A stretch of DNA of 64,000 bases from Caldicellulosiruptor morganii (GCF_026810225.1 NZ_CP113865.1:1198001-1262000), one strand, 5' to 3'. Shown: positions 8,601 through 16,833, numbered from the stretch's first letter. Numbers and translations are program-made. Notes: generated by a model not told the origin, from the sequence alone.

Positions 8601-9997
8601 GAGAGGTAATATATGATTTTGGAGAGCTCAAGGAAAGCAAGCTTTTGTATGAATCAGAGATTCCAAGGTATGGACTTTTTATTACATATATTTTGCTTGC
8701 CTTAGTGATAGGACTTGTTTTGTGGAGTGTGGTAGGAAAAATTGATATAAATCTGAAGATTCAAGGGATAATAAGACCTTGGGAAGATGAAGCAAAGGTG
8801 ATAAGTTATGTTGGAGGGAAGGTAAAAGAGGTTTTTGTAAAAGAAGGTGAATATGTAAAGAAAGGTGAGATTTTATTCAAAATTGATGATTGGGAGTATG
8901 TAAAAAAGAAGAATTTTTTGAAACAGCAACTTGGCGAATATGAAAAAAAGATTAATGATTTAAAAGAATTGAGAAATTGTATAGAAAAAGGAGAAAGTCT
9001 CAGAAACAAAGATAATGCATACTATTTGAGATATCTGAGCTATATTTATGAGGTAAACAAATTAAGAAAAGCAGCAGATGAAGCAAAAGTGCAAAGAGAG
9101 TACAGTTTAAAAGAGTTTAAAAGTCAAATAGAAAGTTTAGATGAAAAAATTAAAAGTATTAATAATTTCGAAAGTGCGTTGAGGAAGATAAAGGGAGTTA
9201 TCAGCAAAGGGAAGCAAGTTGAGATAGAAAAATACAACATAGAGTATTTAGGATTTATATTGAGTGAGATAGAAGCTTACAATCAACAGGTGAAGACAAA
9301 ATCGGATGGTAGAAATATACAGAGTAAGATTTTAATATCGAAAATAGATTCAAAGCTTGATGAGCTGAGGCAGTCAAAAAGTGAGTTGATTTTGCAAAAA
9401 CAGAAAATAGAAGGGCAGCTTGGTGTGCTAAATATTTCAGGTGATGATATAAAAGGAGATATTGAGAAATATAAGCTTGATATGCTGATGCAGATTGATA
9501 ATGAAATTAGTAATTTAAATAGTGAGATAAAGAACCTGAAGATCAACCTTAATGGGACTGAAAAGTTGATAGAAAACTGTATAGTAAGAGCAGAAAAAGA
9601 TGGTTATGTGGAATTTAGTAACGAATTGGTCAGAGGATCGGTGGTAAACAGCGGAGAAGAGATTAGCAGAATAGTTGGCAGTCAAGCAAGAGGATTTAAG
9701 GTTATTGGGTACATACCAAATACAAAAGGTAGTAGTGTAGAAATAGGCAAGAAGGCAAAAATAAAGATAGCAGGAGCAGATGGGTTAAAAGTATTGGAAG
9801 GAAAGGTTAGGAGGGTATCGCAAGATATAAAAATAGCAAGCCAGAGTGGGCAGGGGTTTTATGAGGTTGAGGTAGAGATAAAGGATGTTCCAAAGGACAT
9901 TAGGCTAAGTGCAGGGCAGGCGTGTGAAATAAGCATAGTGATTGAGCAAAAACAGTTGATTAAGTGGATATTAGAGAAGTTGGGATTGAGGTTATGA
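8597..9997 (+). CDS. Bacteriocin-secretion accessory protein, HlyD/MFP family (MFP1)
   Basis: The membrane-fusion protein has 466 residues. It has a short cytoplasmic N terminus, one membrane helix at about 26-45, a biotinyl-lipoyl-like half (VGGKVKEVFVKEGEYVKKGEILFKID), a long coiled coil (about 100-310), the second lipoyl half (IRAEKDGYV-like, here IVRAEKDGYV) and a C-terminal beta barrel. Such proteins bridge a C39-peptidase ABC exporter to the cell exterior. The start ATG overlaps the stop of the LanT remnant, implying translational coupling. Three paralogues of the same length occur at 23607, 30947 and 54804. The gene is open although its own exporter is truncated, so any function would depend on an exporter encoded elsewhere. 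Confidence 0.9.
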   Translation: MREVIYDFGELKESKLLYESEIPRYGLFITYILLALVIGLVLWSVVGKIDINLKIQGIIRPWEDEAKVISYVGGKVKEVFVKEGEYVKKGEILFKIDDWEYVKKKNFLKQQLGEYEKKINDLKELRNCIEKGESLRNKDNAYYLRYLSYIYEVNKLRKAADEAKVQREYSLKEFKSQIESLDEKIKSINNFESALRKIKGVISKGKQVEIEKYNIEYLGFILSEIEAYNQQVKTKSDGRNIQSKILISKIDSKLDELRQSKSELILQKQKIEGQLGVLNISGDDIKGDIEKYKLDMLMQIDNEISNLNSEIKNLKINLNGTEKLIENCIVRAEKDGYVEFSNELVRGSVVNSGEEISRIVGSQARGFKVIGYIPNTKGSSVEIGKKAKIKIAGADGLKVLEGKVRRVSQDIKIASQSGQGFYEVEVEIKDVPKDIRLSAGQACEISIVIEQKQLIKWILEKLGLRL

Positions 9998-10002
9998 GGT
10001 GA

Positions 10003-10042
10003 GGCAACAACCCTTCTATCAGCCGGCTGTGGGGGTTGGGGT
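10003..10042 (+). promoter_or_regulatory. Precursor-leader hairpin element, copy 1
   Basis: GGCAACAACCC and GGGGTTGG form the arms, with the palindrome CAGCCGGCTG between them. The element starts 5 bases after the MFP stop and ends 46 bases before a bacteriocin start. There is no U-tract, so it is not a typical terminator. Confidence 0.6.
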
Positions 10043-10087
10043 ATACCAAAAAACTAATATAAAAAGAAAGAGGAGGTTTGAGGTAAT

Positions 10088-10348
10088 ATGTATGAGATAG
10101 TTAATGAGTTGGAATTTATTGATGCAGGCGGTTTTTGGGGGAATGTACTTATTGGTGCTTGCACAGTTGTAGGAGGTGTTGCAGGGTTCTTTGCTGGAGG
10201 TATTGCAGGTGCGGCTGTAGGCACTATAACACTTCCGATAGTTGGAACTGTTTCTGGGGCAAGTGTAGGTGCATGGGTAGGTGCAGGCGCAGGGGCTTTA
10301 GCAGGAGCAAGTGCAGGGGCATCGTTAGCGGCATATTGGGGTATTTAA
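10088..10348 (+). CDS. Class II (Blp-like) bacteriocin precursor with double-glycine leader
   Basis: The 86-residue precursor has a short acidic leader ending in FIDAGG (cut expected after Gly15) and a core rich in Gly, Ala and Val. The core has many small-xxx-small motifs (GVAGFFAGGIAGAAVG, GAGAGALAGASAG), typical of pore-forming class IIb/Blp-type bacteriocins, and few charges. A GGAGG lies about 11 nt upstream. It follows an MFP gene and a hairpin element, so it is presumably exported and cut by the C39 domain of a LanT. A near-identical copy is at 32438. Confidence 0.8.
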   Translation: MYEIVNELEFIDAGGFWGNVLIGACTVVGGVAGFFAGGIAGAAVGTITLPIVGTVSGASVGAWVGAGAGALAGASAGASLAAYWGI

Positions 10349-10434
10349 TTAATAAATGAAATTTCATACACCGCTAATGCTAAGTCTTGACTGGTACAGG
10401 TAGTATGTTATGATTGGAGGTTTAAGATAATTAA

Positions 10435-10677
10435 ATGAATAATAAAGAAGGATTTTTTGTAAAAGTATTTAATATTCAAAACAAAAAACTCCCAAAGATT
10501 TCTTTGTATTTTATTATTGCTGTAATTTTTGAATTTGGAGTAGCTCTACCTGTGTATTCATATTTGTCGAAAAAAATAGGAACAATATTACTTATTTTAG
10601 TATTGTTAGTATTTGTAGCAATATCAATTTATGGTATTATAAAAATTTTAAAATACCTCTTAAGCAAGAAAAAGTAA
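10435..10677 (+). CDS. Small two-helix membrane protein, candidate bacteriocin immunity protein
   Basis: The 80-residue protein has two hydrophobic helices (about 22-43 and 48-72) and a lysine-rich C-terminal tail, so both ends probably face the cytoplasm. It follows a bacteriocin gene by 87 bases and recurs behind the duplicate bacteriocin at 32785 and behind the ABC-2 exporter at 37796. Small size, basic ends and linkage to precursors fit an immunity protein, but I do not recognise a named family. GGAGG lies upstream at long spacing (about 14 nt). Confidence 0.6.
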   Translation: MNNKEGFFVKVFNIQNKKLPKISLYFIIAVIFEFGVALPVYSYLSKKIGTILLILVLLVFVAISIYGIIKILKYLLSKKK

Positions 10678-10746
10678 TTGAGTAGTCATGAAAAAAGCAC
10701 ACATATTTATTGGCTCTTTATCAAGAAAAGGTTTGAGGTATTATGA

Positions 10747-11001
10747 ATGAGGTTATACCATATACAGCCTAAACAATATATAGAAATTATGAACTATGAT
10801 GTAGATCGGGAAGCTGTAGTAGTTGGTGCAGCTCCTGTTCTTACTACAGGTAGGTTGGACTGGACAGCAGGTTTAGCTTCAATTCCTGTTATGTATATTT
10901 TAGGAGCAGGGAGGGCAAGCGAAATTTTAACTGCTGGATTATGTTGTGTAGGGGCAGCAATAGGTGGTGCTGCTATGGGCTCTGGTTTTACTAAGAAATA
11001 A
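10747..11001 (+). CDS. Small Gly/Ala-rich hydrophobic protein, possible bacteriocin-like peptide
   Basis: The 84-residue product has a polar N-terminal part and a hydrophobic C-terminal half (TAGLCCVGAAIGGAAMGSGFTKK) with GxxxG-like spacing and two adjacent Cys. The leader has no double glycine. The start is doubtful. GAGGT precedes both this ATG and an overlapping ATG at 10743, which opens only a nine-codon frame (MNEVIPYTA). The MNYDVDREAV start inside the frame is a third choice. The exact copy at 33097 shares all these features, so the arrangement predates the duplication. Confidence 0.5.
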   Translation: MRLYHIQPKQYIEIMNYDVDREAVVVGAAPVLTTGRLDWTAGLASIPVMYILGAGRASEILTAGLCCVGAAIGGAAMGSGFTKK

Positions 11002-11085
11002 CTTTAAAGGAATCAGGGGCAGTAGCAAGATTTGGGATGCTGCTGCCCATACAATCAGTATATTTTTTAGGGGTGTGGAAGGGAA

Positions 11086-11384
11086 ATGTATTTCAAAAAT
11101 ATTATAAAAAAGATAAGGATGGCGACGTTTTTGATTTCTTTCATTACAATTTCAGTTTCTATTATGTTTGCAGGAAATTTGCTGTTAACAAAAAAAGGTC
11201 TATAATATATCTTTTATTATAAGATTAGCTATTATTTTGTTCCGTTAGTACTAAGAACTATAAGTATTCACTTTCAAAGCAACCTGATGAGGTCAAAGAA
11301 AGAATAGTAAAAGGCTTTGTTTGGACACAATCGATTCTGCTTTTATTAGCAATATTGTTAACAAAAATGGGTTTTTTGAAATAA
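11086..11384 (+). pseudogene. Broken small membrane-protein gene
   Basis: Frame one gives MYFKNIIKKIRMATFLISF, a hydrophobic helix and a stop after 39 codons. A second frame then reads STKNYKYSLSKQPDEVKERI and a hydrophobic helix ending LLTKMGFLK. Together they look like one two-helix membrane protein interrupted by frame changes and stops. The copy at 33436-33734 has the same lesions. Confidence 0.45.
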
Positions 11385-11566
11385 TAGTAATACCTATTGC
11401 AATTAGAAATGACTATAGAAGGAAAATGTATTGTCCATATATTGATTATTTCAATATTAGCTATATGGTAAATACAACTTTATTTTAACTCTGTTATCTT
11501 ATGGCGTACGTAGTTTAAAAAACAGTTTATCATATATAATGAATATTTGTTGTGTTAATGGCTTAT

Positions 11567-11601
11567 GGCAACAACCTCTGTTCGCGGCCGCAGGGGGTTG
11601 G
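11567..11601 (+). promoter_or_regulatory. Precursor-leader hairpin element, copy 2
   Basis: This is a shorter version: GGCAACAACCTCTG and CAGGGGGTTGG pair around GCGGCCGC. It lies 40 bases before the first lanthipeptide-type precursor. Confidence 0.6.
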
Positions 11602-11641
11602 CATAAAAACAAGTAATAAGAATATAGGAGGGTGGATAATA

Positions 11642-11854
11642 ATGGTTGAAACTTACAAGAAGAATTTGTATGGTATTACCTTTGAAGAATTGGAAGAAGG
11701 AGAAATGCAAGAGTTGGTAGGTGGTGGACCGGAAATAACTACAGTGATAGAATCAATTAAAGCAGCAACAGCATTTTCTACGTTAACTTGTGTTGGGTCT
11801 GCAGCTGCTAGTTTAATAATTGCTACGGTTATAACTTATATTGTAACAAAATAA
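11642..11854 (+). CDS. LanM-associated precursor peptide 1 (type II leader, GGG)
   Basis: The 70-residue precursor starts at the ATG preceded by AGGAGGGTGG. The leader ITFEELEEGEMQELVGGG has the acidic FEEL...EM...GG pattern of type II lanthipeptide leaders cut by LanT. The core (about 43 residues) is rich in Thr/Ser and hydrophobic residues, has a single Cys (TLTCVGSAAAS) and ends ITYIVTK. One Cys permits at most one thioether. Several Ser and Thr could be dehydrated by the LanM encoded 400 bases downstream. A longer frame from 11552 runs through the hairpin element and is not the start. Confidence 0.8.
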   Translation: MVETYKKNLYGITFEELEEGEMQELVGGGPEITTVIESIKAATAFSTLTCVGSAAASLIIATVITYIVTK

Positions 11855-11879
11855 TAACCACTGAGGAGGAGGATTTTAT

Positions 11880-12080
11880 ATGAATTCAACTATAGAAAGT
11901 AGAATTGGTATTTGTTTTGAACAGTTAAATGAGGAAGAAATGCTTGAAGCAATGGGTGGGAATCCATGGCTTGGTACTCCTACTACAGCAGCACTTTCAA
12001 CAACTGTTGCGTGCGGAGTGGTAACTGGTCTTGTCTCGGCTGCTGTGAGTGTAACGGTTGTAATTACTAAAAAATTATAA
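11880..12080 (+). CDS. LanM-associated precursor peptide 2
   Basis: The 66-residue precursor has the leader ICFEQLNEEEMLEAMGG and the core NPWLGTPTTAALSTTVACG..., which ends VVITKKL. The core has eight Thr, three Ser and a single Cys. GGAGGAGG precedes the ATG. Core alignment with precursors 1 and 3 puts the lone Cys and small residues (C-x3-T-G-x2-S-A-x2-S) in register. It lies 25 bases after precursor 1 and is probably co-transcribed. Confidence 0.8.
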   Translation: MNSTIESRIGICFEQLNEEEMLEAMGGNPWLGTPTTAALSTTVACGVVTGLVSAAVSVTVVITKKL

Positions 12081-12115
12081 TATAGTTATGTATGGGATGT
12101 GCTATACTTTTTGTT

Positions 12116-12150
12116 GGGAGAGTTATCTTTCGTAAACGGATAACTCTCCC
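12116..12150 (+). terminator. Hairpin between precursors and lanM (partial terminator)
   Basis: A perfect 12-bp stem (gggagagttatc/gataactctccc) with an 11-nt loop is followed by gattatttt. Placed between two precursor genes and the synthetase gene, it could let most transcripts end after the precursors. Confidence 0.65.
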
Positions 12151-12229
12151 GATTATTTTGGTAATAGAACCAAAAAAGAGAAAAATTAAATGAAGTAAAA
12201 GATATTATATACTAAGAGGAGGAGCAAAA

Positions 12230-15200
12230 TTGAAAGAAATAAAAAAATGTTTAGAGTCTTCATATATTGATGAAATGCTCAAAAAATTGATACCTGAAAT
12301 ACTTTTCATAGATGAAAGGATAAGGCTATACAAAGAATTAGGGTTTTGCAATTATAATATTGAACAATTAGAAGAGTGGGTAAACACTAGAGGGCTTTTC
12401 TATAGGGAACACTTTTATGAATACCTTGATTTAAAAGGTCTTACAGTAGAAGATATGGCTTTAGCATTTAAAAAGTTAACAGAAGAAGAAAAGAATAAAC
12501 TTTTGGAAAAAGCAAAACAGTTAGATTGCATAAATTTAATTACGGAGTTGATAATTAATTATTTAGAGGAATTTGAAAGTATTGATGTTGATTTATTAAG
12601 GAAAGATTTTGGAGTATCATTGGATCTACTTATGTTGCCGTTTATATATTATTTATCAAAAAAATTAAGAGATATTAGAGAAAACATAATAAACTTTCAA
12701 ATAGACAGTCGAGCGATAGAAAGTATAGTAAGACAGTTATCCGAGTATTTGATACAAATATCAATCAAAGCTATTATATGTGAACTGCACGATTATAAAG
12801 AGAAAGGGCTACTTAAAGGGGAGACTGGTGAAGAAAGATTCCAATTTTTCATAGAAGATAGATTTAAAGAACCAAAAAAATTAATTGATTTTTATCTGAA
12901 ATATCCGGTTTTATTAAGAAGATTGGCTAAAAAGACAAAAGATTTTACTGAATTTATAGAGAAAATGCTGACTGATATTGATAAAAGTTTTGTAAAGATA
13001 TGTGCCAAAATAGATATAAAAAATGACGTATCGTATCGAATAACCAATATTGAGTGTGGAAAAGGAGATGTTCATGAAAGATGCAGGTTTACTGCAATAA
13101 TAGAGATAGAAGGTGAAAAGAAATTAGTTTATAAACCGCGCTGTTTAAAAGTAAAAGAAAAATTTGAGGAATTTATAGGTTGGATCAACGGAAATGCAAA
13201 TGCAGTTGTTCCTGATTTTCTTAATTTAATAGTAAATAAAGGGGTATACGAAGAAGATTTTACAATTGAAGAATTTGTTACATATGATTCTTGTGAAACA
13301 GAAGAAGAAGTAAAAAGATATTATATCAGGTTAGGTGAAATTGGGGCATTAATTTATTTACTTGGAGGAAATGATATTCATTATGAGAATGTAATAGCAC
13401 ACAGAGAATATCCTGTTGTTGTAGATTTGGAATCGTTATTTCAGGGAGATACAGCTGTGTTTACAGGTGAAAGTGATGCCTATATTATTGCATTTAATAA
13501 AATAATTAAATCAATAGCAAGAACAGGTGTATTGCCATTTGCCTTTGGGGGTAACAATTTAGATTTAAGCGCAGTGGGTGGCGATAAGCAAAAAGTACCA
13601 TATAAAGTTTTGAAATTAGTCGAAGCAGGGACAGATAACATGCATCTTGAATACGATGAAGCGGAGTTAGGACCTGCTCAGAATATACCTTTATTAAATG
13701 GGGAAAAGGTCGACTACAAGGATTATGGTAATGACATAATATATGGAATAAAGATGATATTTGATTTTGTTACGAAAAAGAAAGAAGAGTTTTTAAGCAA
13801 ATTAGAGATATTTCGAGGAGAAAAAGTTAGGAAAATAATAAGATCTACACAATATTATGCAAGAATGATGGATTTTTCTACACATCCTGCTTATTTATCT
13901 GATGCTGTTAAATTTGAAAGACTATATTTGAATATGTGGGCTTCTCCATATAAAAACAAAAGAATAGTTTTATCTGAAATTAATGATATGTTAAATGATG
14001 ACATTCCTATCTTTTATGGATTGACTGATTCTAAAATATTGATAGATTCATTTGGAAAGCAAATAGAAGATTGCTATGACAAAAGCAGTATAGAGGAAGT
14101 AAAGGAACTTATAGGTAATATTGATAATAATTTTATAGAAGAACAAGTAACCCATGCAACAGTAGCCTTAGGTCTTTTTGAGAAGTTGGTTAATAAGAAA
14201 TTTGAGTGTATTGAAAAATTAAATTTTGAAGAAAATGATATAACATTAGAGAAACAGCAAGAATTACTTTTAAATGGCATAAAATTCTTATATAATGAAA
14301 TAGTAAAGGAAGTTATATGGGATAATAATAAGAAGACATGTTCATGGATTAGTCCAATATACGATAATAAAAATAATTTATGGAAACTGAGTCCACTAAG
14401 TATTGATTTTTTCAGGGGAGTTGGAGGAATATATTTATTTTTGAATTATTATTCAGAACTTTTGTTAGATAAAAATGAGGAGTTAAAAGAACTTTTGAAC
14501 GCATTACAGTATACTTTATATAAAGGGATTAAAGATGGTGTCATTGAAGCTGGCAAGAGGAAAAATAATGAGTTTATTATGAATTCAATAAATTCAATTA
14601 TTCAAGCTATTTATGTATTGCTTGTAAGTCAGCCAAAAAACAAAGATCGAACGTTATTTGAAGTAATAGAGCTTTTATTAGAATTATTAGAAAACAAGGC
14701 TAATTTAATTTTAGATGATAAGGTTATGTTTGAGATTGACTTTAATATTATTATTAAAATACTTATTGAGTTATATAAATACACAGGATTAGATAAATGC
14801 TTAAAACTAGTGGAAATTTTTTTAAATCAATTTTATAAATCAACATGTACAATTAAGAGGGCAGATAATATATATAGTGGATACGGCATGTTAAGTGTTA
14901 ATTTATGTGAATTGAGCCACCTAATAAACGATGTATCCTTTTTGGAGCAAGCGAAGGAGTTATTAGACAGAAATTTTAAAGATTATATTAATACACAAGA
15001 TTGTTCTTTTTATTCGGGCTTAGGAGGCTTTTTAATGTGCCTATCTCAAGTTTATAATAAAGCAAACGAAATTTCAAATTTTCTTCCAGTTATAAAAAAA
15101 CACATAGTAAAAATGGGGAATAAAATAAATATAGATGATTCTGTTTTTTATGGAGCAGCAGGGGAAATCGAAGCAATTTACAGTATTTACAATCTTACAA

Positions 15201-15403
15201 AAGATGATGAAATAAAGAGTATATTAAACAAAAGAGTTCAATATATGCTATCGAGATATAATAAATTAGGGAGTTTTAACATTAAATCATTAGAAAAATT
15301 CAAAACAGTCTACTTTTCACAAGGATTGAGCGGCATAGGATATACCTTATTAAGAATTTATAATTTATCAAAACTACCTAATGTGTTGATTTTTGACACC
15401 TAA
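12230..15403 (+). CDS. lanM: Type II lanthipeptide synthetase LanM with degenerate cyclase domain
   Basis: The protein has 1057 residues, normal LanM length, from a TTG preceded by GAGGAGGAG. The dehydratase half is intact by motif: GDVH at 279-282, YKPR with the catalytic Lys at 301-304, NDIHYEN at 381-387 and DLE at 399-401. The C-terminal half has the LanC barrel repeats but not the zinc ligands. The WCxGxxG position reads SFYSGLGG (926-933), the CHGxxG position reads VFYGAAGE (972-979), and the final motif QGLSGIGYTLLR (1031-1042) is kept. It should phosphorylate and eliminate Ser/Thr of the adjacent precursors. Ordinary zinc-activated cyclisation is not expected. The downstream neighbours are an iron-sulfur flavoprotein and an M50 protease. 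Confidence 0.9.
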   Translation: MKEIKKCLESSYIDEMLKKLIPEILFIDERIRLYKELGFCNYNIEQLEEWVNTRGLFYREHFYEYLDLKGLTVEDMALAFKKLTEEEKNKLLEKAKQLDCINLITELIINYLEEFESIDVDLLRKDFGVSLDLLMLPFIYYLSKKLRDIRENIINFQIDSRAIESIVRQLSEYLIQISIKAIICELHDYKEKGLLKGETGEERFQFFIEDRFKEPKKLIDFYLKYPVLLRRLAKKTKDFTEFIEKMLTDIDKSFVKICAKIDIKNDVSYRITNIECGKGDVHERCRFTAIIEIEGEKKLVYKPRCLKVKEKFEEFIGWINGNANAVVPDFLNLIVNKGVYEEDFTIEEFVTYDSCETEEEVKRYYIRLGEIGALIYLLGGNDIHYENVIAHREYPVVVDLESLFQGDTAVFTGESDAYIIAFNKIIKSIARTGVLPFAFGGNNLDLSAVGGDKQKVPYKVLKLVEAGTDNMHLEYDEAELGPAQNIPLLNGEKVDYKDYGNDIIYGIKMIFDFVTKKKEEFLSKLEIFRGEKVRKIIRSTQYYARMMDFSTHPAYLSDAVKFERLYLNMWASPYKNKRIVLSEINDMLNDDIPIFYGLTDSKILIDSFGKQIEDCYDKSSIEEVKELIGNIDNNFIEEQVTHATVALGLFEKLVNKKFECIEKLNFEENDITLEKQQELLLNGIKFLYNEIVKEVIWDNNKKTCSWISPIYDNKNNLWKLSPLSIDFFRGVGGIYLFLNYYSELLLDKNEELKELLNALQYTLYKGIKDGVIEAGKRKNNEFIMNSINSIIQAIYVLLVSQPKNKDRTLFEVIELLLELLENKANLILDDKVMFEIDFNIIIKILIELYKYTGLDKCLKLVEIFLNQFYKSTCTIKRADNIYSGYGMLSVNLCELSHLINDVSFLEQAKELLDRNFKDYINTQDCSFYSGLGGFLMCLSQVYNKANEISNFLPVIKKHIVKMGNKINIDDSVFYGAAGEIEAIYSIYNLTKDDEIKSILNKRVQYMLSRYNKLGSFNIKSLEKFKTVYFSQGLSGIGYTLLRIYNLSKLPNVLIFDT

Positions 15404-15420
15404 AAAGGAGTGAAAACAAA

Positions 15421-16149
15421 ATGAATAAAAAAATATTTTGTTATGTGGGTAGTCCTAGAGGCGAAAAATCAATAACAATCAATTTAGCCAGAAAACTATT
15501 AACATATTTAAGTCATCGTAGTGAATGTATTTATAAAATATATTCACCGTCTGAGCTGAAATTAGAAAAATGCCTGGGTTGTGAATGTTGTTTCAAAAAT
15601 GGTAATTGTGAATTAGATAAGGTTGATAATTTTGATAAAATAAAAAATGAGATGATTTCCTCGGATGTAATAATACTTGGGACACCTGTTTACGCTGGAA
15701 CAATTTCTTCTTATTTAAAAGAATTTATTGAAAGGCTATCTTTGTGGTTGCATATATTTAAACTTGCCGGCAAATGTGGCGTAATTATTGCAACTTCTAC
15801 TGGAAATTCTTTGAATGAGACTGCTTATTACCTGAGAAGAATAATGCATGGATGGGGAATTAGTGATATATATACCATGTTAATTCCTGTTCAAACAAAT
15901 GATGATTTAGAAAAGGCAGAAATAAATGAAGAAATAAATAGGTGCGTAGAGTATCTCTGTAGTTTTCTTTCTGGTTTAAAGAAACCAGCAAGTAATAATT
16001 ATTTGGAACAATACTTCCAGACATTAAAAAAGTTATATTTACCTGTTAGAAACTTCGAACATTATGAAGCTAAATATTGGAATGAGAATGGTTTCTTTGA
16101 ATTAAACAGTTATAAGGAATTATTAGAAATTCTATATAAAGGAAAGTGA
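15421..16149 (+). CDS. Iron-sulfur flavoprotein, NAD(P)H-dependent FMN reductase family
   Basis: The 242-residue flavodoxin-fold protein begins with the FMN-phosphate loop region GSPRGEKS. It has the four-cysteine motif CLGCECCFKNGNC (C-x2-C-x2-C-x5-C) seen in archaeal and clostridial iron-sulfur flavoproteins, then the flavin-binding segment GTPVYAGTISS. A 4Fe-4S cluster plus FMN is expected. It starts 17 bases after lanM with GGAG just upstream, and its stop overlaps the next start. Position and a paralogue in the second cluster (63286) tie it to peptide modification, perhaps reduction of dehydro-residues or Cys chemistry. That role is inferred. Confidence 0.8.
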   Translation: MNKKIFCYVGSPRGEKSITINLARKLLTYLSHRSECIYKIYSPSELKLEKCLGCECCFKNGNCELDKVDNFDKIKNEMISSDVIILGTPVYAGTISSYLKEFIERLSLWLHIFKLAGKCGVIIATSTGNSLNETAYYLRRIMHGWGISDIYTMLIPVQTNDDLEKAEINEEINRCVEYLCSFLSGLKKPASNNYLEQYFQTLKKLYLPVRNFEHYEAKYWNENGFFELNSYKELLEILYKGK

Positions 16150-16811
16150 TTCGAAAGATTATCAAAACTATAGGGGTGAATTTTTTGCTGAGCGTAATAT
16201 TAGCAATATTAAATGGTATTTTAGCAGGACTCTTTGTATATTGGACAACAATTATTATTCATGAATTAGGGCATGCTTTTGCAGGATGGTTGGTCAGAGC
16301 AGAAATAAAAGCAGTGGCATTTGCCCCTTTTTTATACAAAGAAGGTAAGTTTTTGGTTATGAATATAAAGAAGCTCAAATCGATGTTATTTAGTTTTAGG
16401 GCACCTTTTGGTTGGGTGGATTTTCAATTTCCTTTGCCTGATAAAGATAACAAAAGAGAAATTTTTTTAGCTAAGATCAAAACGATATTTATTATAATGA
16501 ATGGTCCAATATGGCAAATAATTTATTTGCTTGTGATTTCAAAATTGTGCTTGAACTGTTTTGATTCTAATGGAATATATTCACAAATAGAAATTTTTGC
16601 AACAGCGATATTAGGCTTTGTTGTTTCTAACTTCGTGATGTCTTTTATTTACAATGGCTACAAAGAACTTATTATTTTTCCTATTCTTTTTTTGAAAGAA
16701 AAAGATCCCGATATTATTATAAATATCTTGGAAATAATATTGTATGATGAAAGGTTAACTGCTAAGTTTTATCCTGAAAAGAGTAATGAAAACAAAATAG
16801 TTAATTATTAG
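16146..16811 (+). CDS. M50-type membrane metalloprotease
   Basis: The protein has 221 residues and about four membrane segments. The zinc motif HELGH (39-43) lies inside the first hydrophobic region, followed by FAGWLV, as in site-2 proteases. NGPIWQ later in the sequence may match the family's second core helix. A clear NxxPxxxxDG motif is not seen, so the third zinc ligand is uncertain. The GTG start overlaps the stop of the flavoprotein gene. The next gene, 23 bases on, is a precursor without a double-glycine site, a likely substrate. A paralogue sits in the same place in the second cluster (56955). Confidence 0.75.
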   Translation: MIRKIIKTIGVNFLLSVILAILNGILAGLFVYWTTIIIHELGHAFAGWLVRAEIKAVAFAPFLYKEGKFLVMNIKKLKSMLFSFRAPFGWVDFQFPLPDKDNKREIFLAKIKTIFIIMNGPIWQIIYLLVISKLCLNCFDSNGIYSQIEIFATAILGFVVSNFVMSFIYNGYKELIIFPILFLKEKDPDIIINILEIILYDERLTAKFYPEKSNENKIVNY

Positions 16812-16833
16812 AAAAAGAAAGGAGAAACAAAAC

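Larger units (their letters stand above)
10003..11601 (+). repeat. Direct repeat, left copy (partner 32353-33951)
   Basis: Both hairpin elements, the bacteriocin, the small membrane protein, the 84-residue protein and the broken small gene all recur at a constant offset of 22,350 bases with only scattered substitutions. This is a ~1.6-kb ungapped duplication. Confidence 0.9.

Noticed and set aside
11037..11222. 61-codon open frame (MLLPIQSVYF...)
   Set aside because: Composition is unconvincing and no ribosome site is seen. The same DNA in another frame reads as a more protein-like small membrane protein (11086-11384).
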